A stretch of 64,000 nt of DNA from UBA2767 sp965228625 (GCA_965228625.1 OZ245829.1:1612001-1676000), one strand, 5' to 3'. Positions 34,031 through 44,033 are shown, counted from the first letter of the stretch. Notes: a model not told the origin generated them from the letters alone. Numbers and translations: made by a program.

Positions 34031-35239
34031 GTGCCAAAACCGGACGTGTTAACCATAGAAGTTCACCGAGACGTCACCGCGTTGAGAGACGTCTGGCGCG
34101 CCTTCCAGGCACGCACGAATGCGGGGCCGCATGACACCTGGGAATGGAACGACGCGTGGCTGCGGACGGCGGGTGCGTCAACCACCCCGTTGATCGCCAT
34201 CGGCACGACCGAACGAGAGGGGATCGTGTTCTTGTTGCCCCTGGCGATCCGGCGGCGCGGCGCGTTCGCCGTGCTTGAATGGCTGAGCGCCGAGCAGGGA
34301 AACTATGCATCCGGGTTGTTCCTGAGTGGCGCGTGGGAGAAATCCGATCTGCCGCGCGGCAACGCGCTATTCGCTCATCTTGCTGAAACCTTGCCGCCGT
34401 TCGATGCGGTCCACCTGACGAACCAGCCGCACGACAGCAGCGAAAACGGGACCCCGCTTGCAAACCTGCCCGGCATGGAGATGGCGAGCGCGGGCTACGC
34501 CTTCCCCTTGAGCGAAGACTGGACCGCGCACTACAAGCGGCGCTTCGGTCGGCGCATCCGCGCGGATCTGCGGCGCAGGGAACGCCGGTTGGGCGAGCGC
34601 GGAGAGGTCCGCCTTCGTGACGTTTCATCGGATGCGGAACTCAAGGCCGCCATGGAACGGATGATCGAGGACAAGCGGCGCTGGTTCGCGAGCCGGGGCA
34701 TCCGCGACTTCTTCGCCGATGAGGCGATGCGCGATTTTTACCTGGCGCTGATGCGCACACCGACGGGCAAGGACGGACCCCGCCTTGAGCTGTTTGAACT
34801 GACCGTGGGCGGTCGGCCGGCCGCCGCCAATCTCGGCTATGTCCACAACAATGTGTTTTACGGCCTGATCTCGACGACCGCCGACGGGCCGATGCTGCGC
34901 TACGGACCGGGCAATATCCTGTTCCTGCGGCTGATCGAGCATCTCGCCGCCAGGGGCATCGAACGGATGGATTGCGGCGCCGGGGATGACGAGAACAAGC
35001 TCCGGTGGTGCAACATCAAGCGGCCGCGGCGGCATACGATCGTTGCGACCACCCTCAAGGGCCGCTGCTACACCACGGGGCTCAAGACCAAGCTTCTGGC
35101 AAAGCAGCGCATCAAGAACTCGACCTGGATGTGGATGCTGGCAAAGCGCCTGAGGCAGTTCGGCGCGGCCGGCGGCACGCGACCGCCGTCGCCAAGCCGC
35201 GCTGCCATGGACTCAGCCGCCGTTCGTGTCCAGCCGTGA
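34031..35239 (+). CDS. FemAB/CelD-like GNAT acyltransferase
   Basis: A 402-residue protein with two GNAT-like halves of the BioF2-like/CelD family: an N-terminal half with HDTWEWNDAWLRTAG and PLAIRRRG, and a C-terminal half with RRFGRRIRADLRRRERRLGE (basic helix), MIEDKRRWFASRGIRDFF and an acetyl-CoA-type segment LFELTVGGRPAAANLGYVHNNVFYGLISTTADG. Relatives act on exopolysaccharide or cell-envelope substrates, but no partner gene is adjacent, so the substrate is open. Start GTG 34031 was chosen, with GAGGAG ten bases upstream. The gene overlaps hisG by 27 bp at its 3' end (convergent). Confidence 0.72.
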   Translation: MPKPDVLTIEVHRDVTALRDVWRAFQARTNAGPHDTWEWNDAWLRTAGASTTPLIAIGTTEREGIVFLLPLAIRRRGAFAVLEWLSAEQGNYASGLFLSGAWEKSDLPRGNALFAHLAETLPPFDAVHLTNQPHDSSENGTPLANLPGMEMASAGYAFPLSEDWTAHYKRRFGRRIRADLRRRERRLGERGEVRLRDVSSDAELKAAMERMIEDKRRWFASRGIRDFFADEAMRDFYLALMRTPTGKDGPRLELFELTVGGRPAAANLGYVHNNVFYGLISTTADGPMLRYGPGNILFLRLIEHLAARGIERMDCGAGDDENKLRWCNIKRPRRHTIVATTLKGRCYTTGLKTKLLAKQRIKNSTWMWMLAKRLRQFGAAGGTRPPSPSRAAMDSAAVRVQP

Positions 35240-35923
35240 GATGATCTCCACCAGCGCATCGCTCGACCCCGGCTGCCATTCCGCGGTTTTCGATTTCGCC
35301 AGAACGGCCTGGCTTTTCAGGATCAACCCGTCTGAAAGCACCTTGAGGTGATTGGCCTTGAGCGTGGTTCCGGTCGACGTGATATCGACGATCATCTCCG
35401 CCGTACCCGCCGCGACAGTGCCTTCGGTGGCGCCGAGGCTTTCCACCAGCCGGTAGCCCGTGACGCCCTTGTCGGAAAAGAAGCGGCGCGTGAGGTTCAT
35501 GTATTTCGTGGCAACGCGCAGCCGCCGTCCGTGCCGGCGGAAGAACACGGCGGACACGTCTTCGAGGTCACCCATCCTCGAGACATCGATCCAGCATTCC
35601 GGCACGGCCACGACCACATCCGCCTTGCCGAAGCCGAGCGGACGAACGATTTCGGTTCGCGATACCCCGTCGCGGCCCGACTCGCGAATGAGGTCCTCGC
35701 CGGTAATGCCGAGGTGAACGCGGCCGAGGCTCAGGTCGTTGGCGATTTCCGCGGCGGAGAGAAAGGCGATCTCCACGTCGCTCTGCCCCCCGATCTCGCC
35801 GCGATAACCGCGTTCGTGCCCGGTCTTGCGGACCGGCAATCCCGCCGCCTCGAAGAGCTTGCCGGCCTGCTCCATGAGCCGTCCCTTGGACGGAAGCGCC
35901 AGAATGAGGGGTTCGCCGCTCAT
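35213..35923 (-). CDS. hisG: ATP phosphoribosyltransferase, short form
   Basis: First enzyme of histidine synthesis, joining ATP and PRPP. The 236-residue length is the short HisG form, which lacks the regulatory C-terminal domain and needs HisZ. ALPSKGRLMEQ at the start, LGITGEDLIRE in the middle and the PRPP-binding AEMIVDITSTGTTLKANHL (near residue 178) are present. It overlaps hisZ by 4 bp (ATGA), which fits strict coexpression of the two subunits. Confidence 0.95.
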   Translation of the reverse strand: MSGEPLILALPSKGRLMEQAGKLFEAAGLPVRKTGHERGYRGEIGGQSDVEIAFLSAAEIANDLSLGRVHLGITGEDLIRESGRDGVSRTEIVRPLGFGKADVVVAVPECWIDVSRMGDLEDVSAVFFRRHGRRLRVATKYMNLTRRFFSDKGVTGYRLVESLGATEGTVAAGTAEMIVDITSTGTTLKANHLKVLSDGLILKSQAVLAKSKTAEWQPGSSDALVEIISRLDTNGG

Positions 35924-37098
35924 GCCGCGCCTCCGCGAACCGCCGCCAGCAGGCGCTCGGTGTGAATGGCCGATCCCACGGCGGGCGTCGGCCTCTGCGC
36001 CCCGAGACTTTCCAGCAGGTCGTCATATCGGCCGCCGCCAGCAACTTGGCCGGCCCGCCCCCGCCCGGGCAATTCGATCTGGAAGACGTGTCCGGTGTAA
36101 TACTCGAGGTCGCGCCCGAACTCGGCGCTGAACGTCACCGCCCCGACATCGATCCCGGCCTCACCCAGGCGGTCCAGCCGGTCGTGGGCGGCGGAAAGGG
36201 CACCATCCATGTCGAGCCCGGCCCCCTTGGCGTCCTTGCCGATGCGATCGAGCGCGTTCCGCGCCGGTTCGGAGACGGCAAGATAGGCTTCGATCAGTTT
36301 CACCGTTTCACCGGAGAGCGGTTGCTCCTTGGCGTCCGCAGCCCTGTCGAGAAGGCGTTCGGTGATCTCGGCCAGTGTCCGCGCGCCTTCTATCGGGATG
36401 CCCGTCTCGTCCAGATGCGTCGCGACGCGCGCGCCCGATCCCCCGGCGTCGTCGATATCGAGGCTCGCCAGCAATTTGGCCTCGTCGCCGGTCATTTCAC
36501 CCGCCGGCGTGGTCGAAAGCTGCCGCAGCAGATTGCGGAACACGGGCGGACGCCAGAAGAAGTGATGCATGCGCAGGCGCCAGCGTTCGGGAATGTCGAG
36601 GGCCGCCACGAATGCCGCGAACAGGCCGAGATCGCCGATCCGTATCGAGAACGTCTTCAGGCCGGCGTCGCGAACGGCGGCGACCGCCAAGCCGGTCACC
36701 TCGGCCTCGGCGCCCGAACGGTCAGACCCGCCGATATATTCGATCCCCGCCTGGCGGAACTCGCGCGGCCGCGTCTCATCGCCGCCGCCCGGCTGATAGC
36801 GGAAGGCAGGGCCGTTGTAGCACAGCCGCGCCTCGACATCGGCTTGCGGGTGACGCTCCAGATAGACCCTGCAGGCTGGCAAAGTGACGTCGGGACGCAG
36901 ACACAGCTCTTCGCCGTCGAGATCGGTGAACACATATGTGCGCCCGCGAATGGCCTCTCCCATACGATCGAGGAACAGATTCGCGGGCTGCAGGTAGGCG
37001 GGTGCGACGAGCTCATAGCCCCGCGCGTTGAACAGCTCGGTGATGGCATGGGCCTGCGCCTGAAGCGCGGCATAGCTCGCTGTGGGTTCGGCGACCAT
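35920..37098 (-). CDS. hisZ: ATP phosphoribosyltransferase regulatory subunit HisZ
   Basis: A class II aminoacyl-tRNA-synthetase-like protein (392 residues) without charging activity that confers activity and histidine feedback on short HisG. It keeps the HisS-like segments RGYELVAPAYLQPANLFLD, LCLRPDVTLPACRVYLER and AGGGRYDDLLE but is shorter and lacks the anticodon-binding domain. ATG 37098 is chosen; the frame is open further upstream into hisS. It lies 4 bp after the hisS stop, between its paralogue and its partner hisG. Confidence 0.93.
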   Translation of the reverse strand: MVAEPTASYAALQAQAHAITELFNARGYELVAPAYLQPANLFLDRMGEAIRGRTYVFTDLDGEELCLRPDVTLPACRVYLERHPQADVEARLCYNGPAFRYQPGGGDETRPREFRQAGIEYIGGSDRSGAEAEVTGLAVAAVRDAGLKTFSIRIGDLGLFAAFVAALDIPERWRLRMHHFFWRPPVFRNLLRQLSTTPAGEMTGDEAKLLASLDIDDAGGSGARVATHLDETGIPIEGARTLAEITERLLDRAADAKEQPLSGETVKLIEAYLAVSEPARNALDRIGKDAKGAGLDMDGALSAAHDRLDRLGEAGIDVGAVTFSAEFGRDLEYYTGHVFQIELPGRGRAGQVAGGGRYDDLLESLGAQRPTPAVGSAIHTERLLAAVRGGAA

Positions 37099-37102
37099 CG
37101 GT

Positions 37103-38599
37103 TCAGGCCCGATGCCGTTCGAGCACGTCCTGCACCGCCTCGACGAGTTTCTCTTCGGGAACGGCAAACTGTGCCGGACGCTCGGCGCGCCATTCCTCGT
37201 TGGAGGCGACGGACTGGGCGGCCTTCGCCCCTTCGATCAGATCCTTGATCTGGACCTCGCCCTTCTCCTTCTCGTCGGGCCCCTGAATGACCACGCAGGG
37301 CGCACCGCGCTGGTCGGCATATTTGAACTGCTGCCCCATCTTGCCGCTGCCGAGATAGAGTTCCGCGCGGATACCGGCATCGCGCAGCCTGCCGACAAGG
37401 GCCTGATAGTCGGCGATCGCCGCCTTGTCGAAAACGCTGACTACGACGGGTCCGAAGGGTTCCGCGTCCGTCAGTTGCCCAAGTGCGGTCAAGGCGGTGT
37501 AGAGGCGCGACACGCCGATCGAGAAGCCGGTCGCCGGAACCGGCTGGCCCTTGAAGCGCGCGACCAGCCCGTCATAGCGGCCGCCGCCGCCGACCGAGCC
37601 GAACCGTACCGGCCGGCCTTTCTCGTCCTTGACCTCGAAGGTCAGCTCCGCCTCGAAGACCGGCCCGGTGTAGTAATCGAGACCACGCACGATGGACGGG
37701 TCGACAACGACCCTGTCATCGGCGAAACCGGACGCTGAAAGGACCGCGTCCATCGATTTCAGTTCCTCCACGCCCTGTGCGCCGATGTCGTTGTCCCGGA
37801 CGAGATCCGCCATTGTCGACAAGGTCCCGGTCCGTCCGTCGCTTTCGGCCTGCACGAAATCCATCAACGGTCCGATCTGGTCCGGCGCGAGACCCGCGCC
37901 CCGGGTGAAGTCGCCGGATTCGTCCTTGCGGCCCTCGCCGAGCAACAGCTTCACGCCGTCTGAGCCGAGCCGCTCATACTTGTCGAGCGCCCTCAGGATC
38001 GTCAGCCGTATGGCGAGTTGATCATCCGCATTCGGATTTATGCCGATGGAGGCCAGAACTCCGTCCAGAACCTTGCGGTTGTTGACCTTGATGACGTAGT
38101 CGCCGCGTTTCACGCCGAGCGCCTCGAGCGCGTCGGCGGCGAGCATGCACATTTCCGCGTCGGCGGCGACGGACGAGGTTCCGACCGTGTCCGCGTCGAA
38201 CTGGATGAACTCGCGGAAGCGGCCCGGCCCCGGTTTCTCGTTGCGCCAGACGGGCCCTGTCTGATAGCGGCGGAACGGTCTCGGCAGTGCTTCGTAGTTC
38301 TCCGCGACATGGCGTGCCAGGGGTGCGGTCAGATCGTATCTGAGAGACAGCCACTGCTCGTCCTCGTCCTGGAACGAGAACACGCCTTCATTGGGCCGGT
38401 CCTGATCGGGGAGGAACTTGCCGAGCGCGTCGGTATATTCGAATGCGGGCGTATCGAGCGGTTCGAAGCCGTAGGACTCATACACGTCGCGGATCGTGCG
38501 CAGCATGGCGTCGCGCGCACGGATTTCCTGCGCACCGATATCCCTAAGGCCTTTCGGCAGCCGTGCCTTGAGGCGCGGCGGCTTCTTGTTCTTGCCCAT
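37103..38599 (-). CDS. hisS: Histidyl-tRNA synthetase
   Basis: Class II synthetase (498 residues). Motif 2 is FRRYQTGPVWRNEKPGPGRFREFIQFDADTVG, the histidine A motif is PSIVRGLDYYTGPVFEAEL, motif 3 is SVGGGGRYDGLV, and an anticodon-binding domain follows (VVVSVFDKAAIADYQ). The protein is somewhat long with a Lys/Arg-rich N-terminus (MGKNKKPPRLKARLPKG). First gene of the hisS-hisZ-hisG operon, divergent from the RND pump. Confidence 0.96.
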   Translation of the reverse strand: MGKNKKPPRLKARLPKGLRDIGAQEIRARDAMLRTIRDVYESYGFEPLDTPAFEYTDALGKFLPDQDRPNEGVFSFQDEDEQWLSLRYDLTAPLARHVAENYEALPRPFRRYQTGPVWRNEKPGPGRFREFIQFDADTVGTSSVAADAEMCMLAADALEALGVKRGDYVIKVNNRKVLDGVLASIGINPNADDQLAIRLTILRALDKYERLGSDGVKLLLGEGRKDESGDFTRGAGLAPDQIGPLMDFVQAESDGRTGTLSTMADLVRDNDIGAQGVEELKSMDAVLSASGFADDRVVVDPSIVRGLDYYTGPVFEAELTFEVKDEKGRPVRFGSVGGGGRYDGLVARFKGQPVPATGFSIGVSRLYTALTALGQLTDAEPFGPVVVSVFDKAAIADYQALVGRLRDAGIRAELYLGSGKMGQQFKYADQRGAPCVVIQGPDEKEKGEVQIKDLIEGAKAAQSVASNEEWRAERPAQFAVPEEKLVEAVQDVLERHRA

Positions 38600-38652
38600 G
38601 TGCTTAAAGTTCCGGCTTCGTATCAGACCCTTACGGGTGCGGCGGGTTTAGC

Positions 38653-38682
38653 GCATCGCCTTACCTGCAGCAAGGGCGATGC
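38653..38682. other. Inverted repeat upstream of hisS
   Basis: Perfect 8-bp arms GCATCGCC and GGCGATGC with a 14-nt loop, 53 bp upstream of the hisS start and 120 bp before the RND adaptor. It may be an operator or a leader hairpin for either gene; sequence does not decide. Confidence 0.45.
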
Positions 38683-38802
38683 CTCTCACCCTGAGGTTGC
38701 ATGATCCGGCATGGTCTGAAATTGTCGTATTTTCTTTTGACGCAATGGTGAATCGACGCAAAACTGATTGCCTCGAGAAACACCGAACCCCGTGAGGCCC
38801 CG

Positions 38803-39936
38803 ATGCGACGCAGGTTTCTGATTCGCGCCATGGTTGTAAGCAGCCTCGCTGTGCTCGTCGGATGTGGCGACGGCGAGAAGACGGCCGCGCCCGCCAACCA
38901 ACCGGCGCCGGGCGTTGAAACCACGCCGGTCGTCTCCAAACCGATTGCCGAATCGCTGGAGTTCGTCGGCCAGACGGAAGCGGTCCAGACCGTCGATCTG
39001 CGCGCCCGCGTGACCGGATTCCTGCTCGAGGAGAAATTCGAGGAAGGTTCGGAAGTGAAGAAGGGCGACGTGCTCTACGTCATCGATCCGTCCGAGTTCG
39101 ACGCCAATCGCGATGCGGCCGCGGCCAAGGTCGAAGGCGTCGAGGCGACGATCCGCGAGACCGAGCTGCAGCTCGCACGCTATCGCGAGTTGCGCGACCG
39201 CGGCACGGCCAGCGAGGCCAAGCTCGACGAGGCCAAGGCCCAGGCGGGACGCGCACGCGCCGACCTCGCGGCAGCGCAGGCCGATCTTGAAAAAGCGAAG
39301 CTCGACGTCGGCTACACAAAGATCACGGCTCCGATCAACGGACGCATCGGCAAGAGTACCGTCGACGTGGGCAATCTGATCGGACCGGACAGCGGCGTGC
39401 TCGCGACGATCAACGATCTCGACCCGATACGTGTCAGCTTCGCCGTCTCCGAACGCGATTTCCTCAACTACAAGGAAGCGCAGAAAGCCGGCAAAGCGGA
39501 GGAGTACACGCCGAAGATCAAGCTGGCGAACGACCAGCTTTACGATCAGGACGGCAAGTTCGAGTTCATCGACAACCGGGTCGATCCGACCACCGGCACC
39601 ATCAGACTCTATCTCGACTTCCCGAACCCGGACGGGTTTCTTCTCCCCGGCCAGTTCGTGAACGTCAATCTGATCAGCGCCGAACCCGAGAACCAGCTTG
39701 TGGTGCCGCAGGCCGCAATCCAGGAGAACCAGACCGGTCCGTTCGTGTTGATCGTCGACCAGGACGACAAGGTGGTGATGCGCCCGATCAAGACCGGTCA
39801 GCGAAACGGTCCCGATATCGCCGTGCTGGAAGGACTGACCGAGGGCGAGAAAGTCATCGTTGCCGGGATACAGAAAGTCCGACCCGGGATGAAGGTTGAT
39901 CCCGTGCCGCAAAAATCCGCCGCCGTGCAGAATTAA
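38803..39936 (+). CDS. RND efflux periplasmic adaptor (membrane fusion lipoprotein)
   Basis: A 377-residue AcrA/MexA-type adaptor linking the inner-membrane pump to an outer-membrane channel. The signal peptide ends in lipobox VLVGC (Cys about residue 24). Lipoyl-like halves surround a coiled-coil hairpin (about residues 105-175: RDAAAAKVEGVEATIRETEL and ARADLAAAQADLEKAKLDVG), followed by KITAPINGRIGKSTVDVGNLI and a C-terminal barrel. The RND pump gene follows after 9 bp. No TolC-like channel and no repressor gene are adjacent. Confidence 0.93.
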   Translation: MRRRFLIRAMVVSSLAVLVGCGDGEKTAAPANQPAPGVETTPVVSKPIAESLEFVGQTEAVQTVDLRARVTGFLLEEKFEEGSEVKKGDVLYVIDPSEFDANRDAAAAKVEGVEATIRETELQLARYRELRDRGTASEAKLDEAKAQAGRARADLAAAQADLEKAKLDVGYTKITAPINGRIGKSTVDVGNLIGPDSGVLATINDLDPIRVSFAVSERDFLNYKEAQKAGKAEEYTPKIKLANDQLYDQDGKFEFIDNRVDPTTGTIRLYLDFPNPDGFLLPGQFVNVNLISAEPENQLVVPQAAIQENQTGPFVLIVDQDDKVVMRPIKTGQRNGPDIAVLEGLTEGEKVIVAGIQKVRPGMKVDPVPQKSAAVQN

Positions 39937-39945
39937 AAGGTCTGG

Positions 39946-42900
39946 ATGCTAAGCGCATTTTTCATCGACCGGCCGAAGTTCGCATTCGTTATCGCGATCG
40001 TCACGGTCCTTGCCGGCGCGCTGGCCATTGCCGCCCTGCCCGTCGCCGAGTACCCCGAACTCACTCCGCCGCAGGTCCAGGTCACCGCCAAGTATCCCGG
40101 GGCCAATGCAAACGTGGTCGAAGAAACGGTCGCCGCCGTGATCGAAGCGGAGGTGAACGGCGTCGAAGACATGATCTACATGTCGTCGAAGAGCGCGAAC
40201 GATGGCAGCTATACGCTGACCGTAACCTTCGAGGTCGGGACCGACGGAGACATCGCCCAGGTCAACGTCCAGAACCGCGTGTCGCTGGCAACGCCGAAAC
40301 TCCCCGAGGAAGTGTCGCGGCAGGGCCTTTCGGTCAAGAAGCAGTCGACGAGCATGCTGATGGTGATCGCGATGTACTCACCAAACGGCACGTATGACGA
40401 TATCTTCCTGTCCAACTATGCCAGCATCAATGTGCGCGACGCGCTGTCGCGCGTGCCCGGCGTCGCCAGTGTCGATATCCTCGGCGCACGCGACTATTCG
40501 ATGCGCATCTGGCTCAAGCCGGAGCGCATGACGAGCCTCGGCCTCACGGCCAGCGACGTCATCAACGCCATACGCGACCAGAACGTCCAGGTCTCGGCCG
40601 GCAGCATCGGTCAGGCCCCGGCCCCTGCAAACCAGCAGTTCCAATACACGCTTCAGGCCAAAGGCCGCCTCGCCGACGTGCAGGAATTCTCGGACATCGT
40701 CATCCGCGCCAATCCGGACGGTTCGATTATCAAGGTGGGCGACGTTGCCCGGATCGAGCTCGGGTCGGAAACCTACGGCTGGTTCGGCAAGCTGAACGGC
40801 AAGCCGGCGGCATTGCTGGCGATCTATCAGCTTCCCGACGCGAACGCGCTCGATCTCGCCACGAACCTGCGCGCCGAGATGGAGCGCCTCTCGGCGCGGT
40901 TTCCCGACGACCTCACATTCGAGGTGACGTATGACACCACGCTCTACGTCCAGACGTCGATCAAAGAGGTCCTGATCACCCTGTTGCAGGCCCTGGCGCT
41001 GGTCATTCTCGTGGTGTTCATCTTCCTGCAGGACTGGCGGTCGACGCTGATCCCCGCGATCGCGATCCCGGTGTCGCTGATCGGAACGTTCGCCGCACTG
41101 CTGGTGATGGGATTCACCATCAACACGGTCAGCCTGTTCGGGCTCATCCTTGCAATCGGCGTGGTCGTGGACGACGCCATCGTCGTTGTCGAAAACGTGC
41201 AGCGGCACATGGCCGACGGGCTCGAACCGCGCGAGGCGACGCGTGTCGCGATGCAGGAAGTGACCGCCCCGGTGATCGCGACCACGCTTGTTCTGCTTGC
41301 CGTGTTCGTTCCGGTCGCCTTCACGCCGGGACTGACGGGACGGCTTTTCGAGCAGTTCGCCGCGACCATTGCCGTCGCCGTTTCAATCTCGTCCATTAAC
41401 GCCCTGACCCTCAGCCCGGCCCTGTGCGCCAGCATCCTGAAGCCGCCAAAAGAGGTTCGGCGCGGCCCGCTCGCCTGGTTCGAGAAAATCCTGAACAAGA
41501 GCCGGGACGGATATACGTGGCTGGTGCGGCGGCTGGTCAGGCTGTTGGCCATCTGCATGGTTGCGTTTGTCGGCCTCCTCGTGGTCACCGGCTGGTTCGG
41601 AACCAAGCTCCCGACCGGCTTCGTACCGCCAGAGGATCGCGGCGCGTTCTTCGTCGACATCCGTCTGCCCGATGGTGCCGCACTTCCACGCACTGCGGCG
41701 GTCGTCACGCAGGCGGAACAGATTCTCCTGGACACGCCCGGCGTTGCCAACGTTGCGGCGATCACCGGCTACTCGATCCTCGGCGGATCCGTCATTCCGA
41801 ACGGCGGGCTTCTGATCGCGGTTCTCGATCCGTGGGATGAACGCGACACGCCGGAGTTGCGCCTGCGAAGCGTCCTGCAGAGCGTGACGCCGAAGCTGCT
41901 CGCCATTCCGACGGCGACCATCATCCCCTTCAACATCCCGCCGATCCCCGGGCTCGGGACCACCGGCGGTTTTGAGTTCGTGCTTCAGGACACGCGCGGG
42001 CGTCCGCCGACCGAACTTGCATCGGCACTCGGAGGCCTGATCGTCGCCGCCAACAGCGAGCCGCAGGTGGCCAACGCGTTCAGCACGTTCCGCGCCAACG
42101 CCCCGCAGCTTTTCATCGATGTCAACCGCCAGCTCGCCAAGACCAAGGGCGTCGATATCAACGAGATCTTCCAGGTGCTGAGCGCCAATTTCGGCTCCTA
42201 TTACGTCAATGACTTCAACAAGTTCGGCCGGGTTTATCGCGTTTACGTGCAAGCCGAGGGCGACCGCCGGTCGACGCCCGCCGACATCGGCAAGATCTAC
42301 GTCCGCAACAATGACGGCGAGATGATCCCGATGCAGAGCTTCGTCACGGTCAAACCGATACAGGGACCGGAGAGCATCGAACGCTACAACCTGTTCCGCT
42401 CGGCGGTGGTCAATGGCGGACCGGCGCCGGGCTACGCGTCGGGCCAGGCGATCGACGCCATGCAGAAGCTCGGCGACACGTCATTGCCCGACGGTTACAC
42501 CTATGAGTGGACCGGCATGGCGCTTGAGGAAATCAAGGCGGCGGAGGCCGGGTCTTTCGTCTTCGTGCTCTCCATCCTCTTTGCATATCTGTTCCTGGTG
42601 GCGCAGTACGAGAGCTGGACCATCCCCTTCCCGGTCATGCTCTCGGTCGCCTTTGCGATGTTCGGCGCGCTCGGCCTGCTGCTTACCGCCGGGCTGGCCC
42701 TAAACGTCTACGCACAGGTCGGGCTGGTGCTGCTGATCGGCCTGGCGGCGAAAAACGCCATTCTCATCGTCGAGTTCGCCAAGCAACTGCGCGAGGAAGG
42801 CAAGGACATCCTTTCCGCGGCGGAAGACGCCGCGCGACTCCGGTTCCGTGCCGTGCTGATGACGGCCCTGTCCTTCATTCTCGGCGTGGCACCGCTGGTG

Positions 42901-43098
42901 CTGGCGACGGGGGCTGGCGCAGCCAGCCGGGTCTCCGTCGGCATGACCGTGTTCGGCGGCATGGTCGCGGCCACCATTCTCGGCGTGGTGTTCATTCCGG
43001 TTCTGTACGTGGTGTTCCAGTCGCTGCGCGAACGGGTGAAGGGAAGCCGCGTCACCCCGCCACCGGCAAAGAAGGCTGCCGCCGGAACCAAGTCCTAG
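39946..43098 (+). CDS. RND multidrug efflux pump, HAE1 family
   Basis: A 1,050-residue proton-driven inner-membrane transporter of the AcrB/MexB type. Twelve membrane helices are recognisable: one at the N-terminus (FAFVIAIVTVLAGALAIAALPVAEYPELTPPQV), large periplasmic loops at about 40-335 and 560-870, and the proton-relay segments IGVVVDDAIVVVENV (Asp pair in TM4) and GLAAKNAILIVEFAKQL (Lys in TM10). The operon partner is the adaptor just upstream. Substrates are not predictable from sequence. Ends 29 bp from a convergent CheZ-like gene. Confidence 0.95.
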   Translation: MLSAFFIDRPKFAFVIAIVTVLAGALAIAALPVAEYPELTPPQVQVTAKYPGANANVVEETVAAVIEAEVNGVEDMIYMSSKSANDGSYTLTVTFEVGTDGDIAQVNVQNRVSLATPKLPEEVSRQGLSVKKQSTSMLMVIAMYSPNGTYDDIFLSNYASINVRDALSRVPGVASVDILGARDYSMRIWLKPERMTSLGLTASDVINAIRDQNVQVSAGSIGQAPAPANQQFQYTLQAKGRLADVQEFSDIVIRANPDGSIIKVGDVARIELGSETYGWFGKLNGKPAALLAIYQLPDANALDLATNLRAEMERLSARFPDDLTFEVTYDTTLYVQTSIKEVLITLLQALALVILVVFIFLQDWRSTLIPAIAIPVSLIGTFAALLVMGFTINTVSLFGLILAIGVVVDDAIVVVENVQRHMADGLEPREATRVAMQEVTAPVIATTLVLLAVFVPVAFTPGLTGRLFEQFAATIAVAVSISSINALTLSPALCASILKPPKEVRRGPLAWFEKILNKSRDGYTWLVRRLVRLLAICMVAFVGLLVVTGWFGTKLPTGFVPPEDRGAFFVDIRLPDGAALPRTAAVVTQAEQILLDTPGVANVAAITGYSILGGSVIPNGGLLIAVLDPWDERDTPELRLRSVLQSVTPKLLAIPTATIIPFNIPPIPGLGTTGGFEFVLQDTRGRPPTELASALGGLIVAANSEPQVANAFSTFRANAPQLFIDVNRQLAKTKGVDINEIFQVLSANFGSYYVNDFNKFGRVYRVYVQAEGDRRSTPADIGKIYVRNNDGEMIPMQSFVTVKPIQGPESIERYNLFRSAVVNGGPAPGYASGQAIDAMQKLGDTSLPDGYTYEWTGMALEEIKAAEAGSFVFVLSILFAYLFLVAQYESWTIPFPVMLSVAFAMFGALGLLLTAGLALNVYAQVGLVLLIGLAAKNAILIVEFAKQLREEGKDILSAAEDAARLRFRAVLMTALSFILGVAPLVLATGAGAASRVSVGMTVFGGMVAATILGVVFIPVLYVVFQSLRERVKGSRVTPPPAKKAAAGTKS

Positions 43099-43127
43099 AC
43101 CAAAAGCCGGGTCGCAGCGATGGGGCT

Positions 43128-43901
43128 CTAGTCGAACAGGGCGTCGATGTCGTCCTGTGAAGCGATATCGGCGTCGTCCTCGAGCGCCGGGCCATTCAAC
43201 AGGGCCTCGTCCTCATTGCGCGTGCAGGATTCTTCAAGCTCGATATCCCGGAAGGATTCCAGCCCGCCCCAGATTTCCATCATACGTCCGACCCGCTCCT
43301 CGATGAACGTGAAGGCCGCAACGACCTTGCTGATGCGCTGTCCGGTAAGGTCCTGGAAGTTGCAAGCCTCGAAGATCTTCACGACCTGGTCCTGGATATC
43401 GGACGCCGAATCCCGGTTCCGGTCCTGTCTCAGCGCCGCAACGAGATCGGCCGCGTCGTTGTCGATCTGCTCAGCCGCATGCAAGATGCTCTCGGTCGCC
43501 TGTTCCGTGCCGTCGACGATGGCGGACAATTCGTTGGTCATGCGCGAGATCTCGACCCCCTGATACTCGCCGCGGTGCAGGGTCGCGATCTCCTGCTTGG
43601 TGCGCGAGATCGCGTCGTGAATCTCCTGCAACTCGTCCTTGATCTTCTGCGCTTCCCGCAGGTCGCGCTGGCACGATTCGATGACCTCCTCGGTGACCTT
43701 GCTTACAGGTTCCGCGTCGCCTTCAGCGGAAGGCAGCCTGGCGCTGATCTCGGCAAGCGCCTGCATCACTTCCTGATGCCGCACCCGGGCAAATTCGTCG
43801 GAAGCGCCCGAACTTTCATTGGAAACGACATACGGCTTCTGCGCAGTCTCCTGCCCCGCCGCCCGCTCAATACGGAACACCCGTTTGTTGGCTGAACGCA
43901 T
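43128..43901 (-). CDS. CheZ-like phosphatase paralogue
   Basis: A 257-residue helical protein. It shares with the CheZ at 27194 the catalytic helix EACNFQDLTGQRISKVVA (D184, Q188) and a C-terminal peptide ASQDDIDALFD, but has a different, longer N-terminal region (about 70 residues before a coiled coil that starts near residue 78). No chemotaxis gene is adjacent: its neighbours are an RND pump and malate synthase. The start could be GTG 43904 or ATG 43901; ATG was chosen. It probably dephosphorylates a CheY-type receiver, but which one is open. Confidence 0.78.
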   Translation of the reverse strand: MRSANKRVFRIERAAGQETAQKPYVVSNESSGASDEFARVRHQEVMQALAEISARLPSAEGDAEPVSKVTEEVIESCQRDLREAQKIKDELQEIHDAISRTKQEIATLHRGEYQGVEISRMTNELSAIVDGTEQATESILHAAEQIDNDAADLVAALRQDRNRDSASDIQDQVVKIFEACNFQDLTGQRISKVVAAFTFIEERVGRMMEIWGGLESFRDIELEESCTRNEDEALLNGPALEDDADIASQDDIDALFD

Positions 43902-44033
43902 CACCCCACCCCATGGTTTCTACAACCAGAAGGTGAATGACAATCCCTAACAATCGGTTCACTTGCACTTCGGAGCAGGTGCGTCTCAACGGCGCATTGG
44001 ACCGGAGAATGGCCGAAGAGATCGCTGCCGTCG

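Noticed and set aside
38686..39912. 408-codon minus-strand open frame over the RND adaptor
   Set aside because: Antisense shadow of a clear adaptor protein with lipobox and coiled coil.
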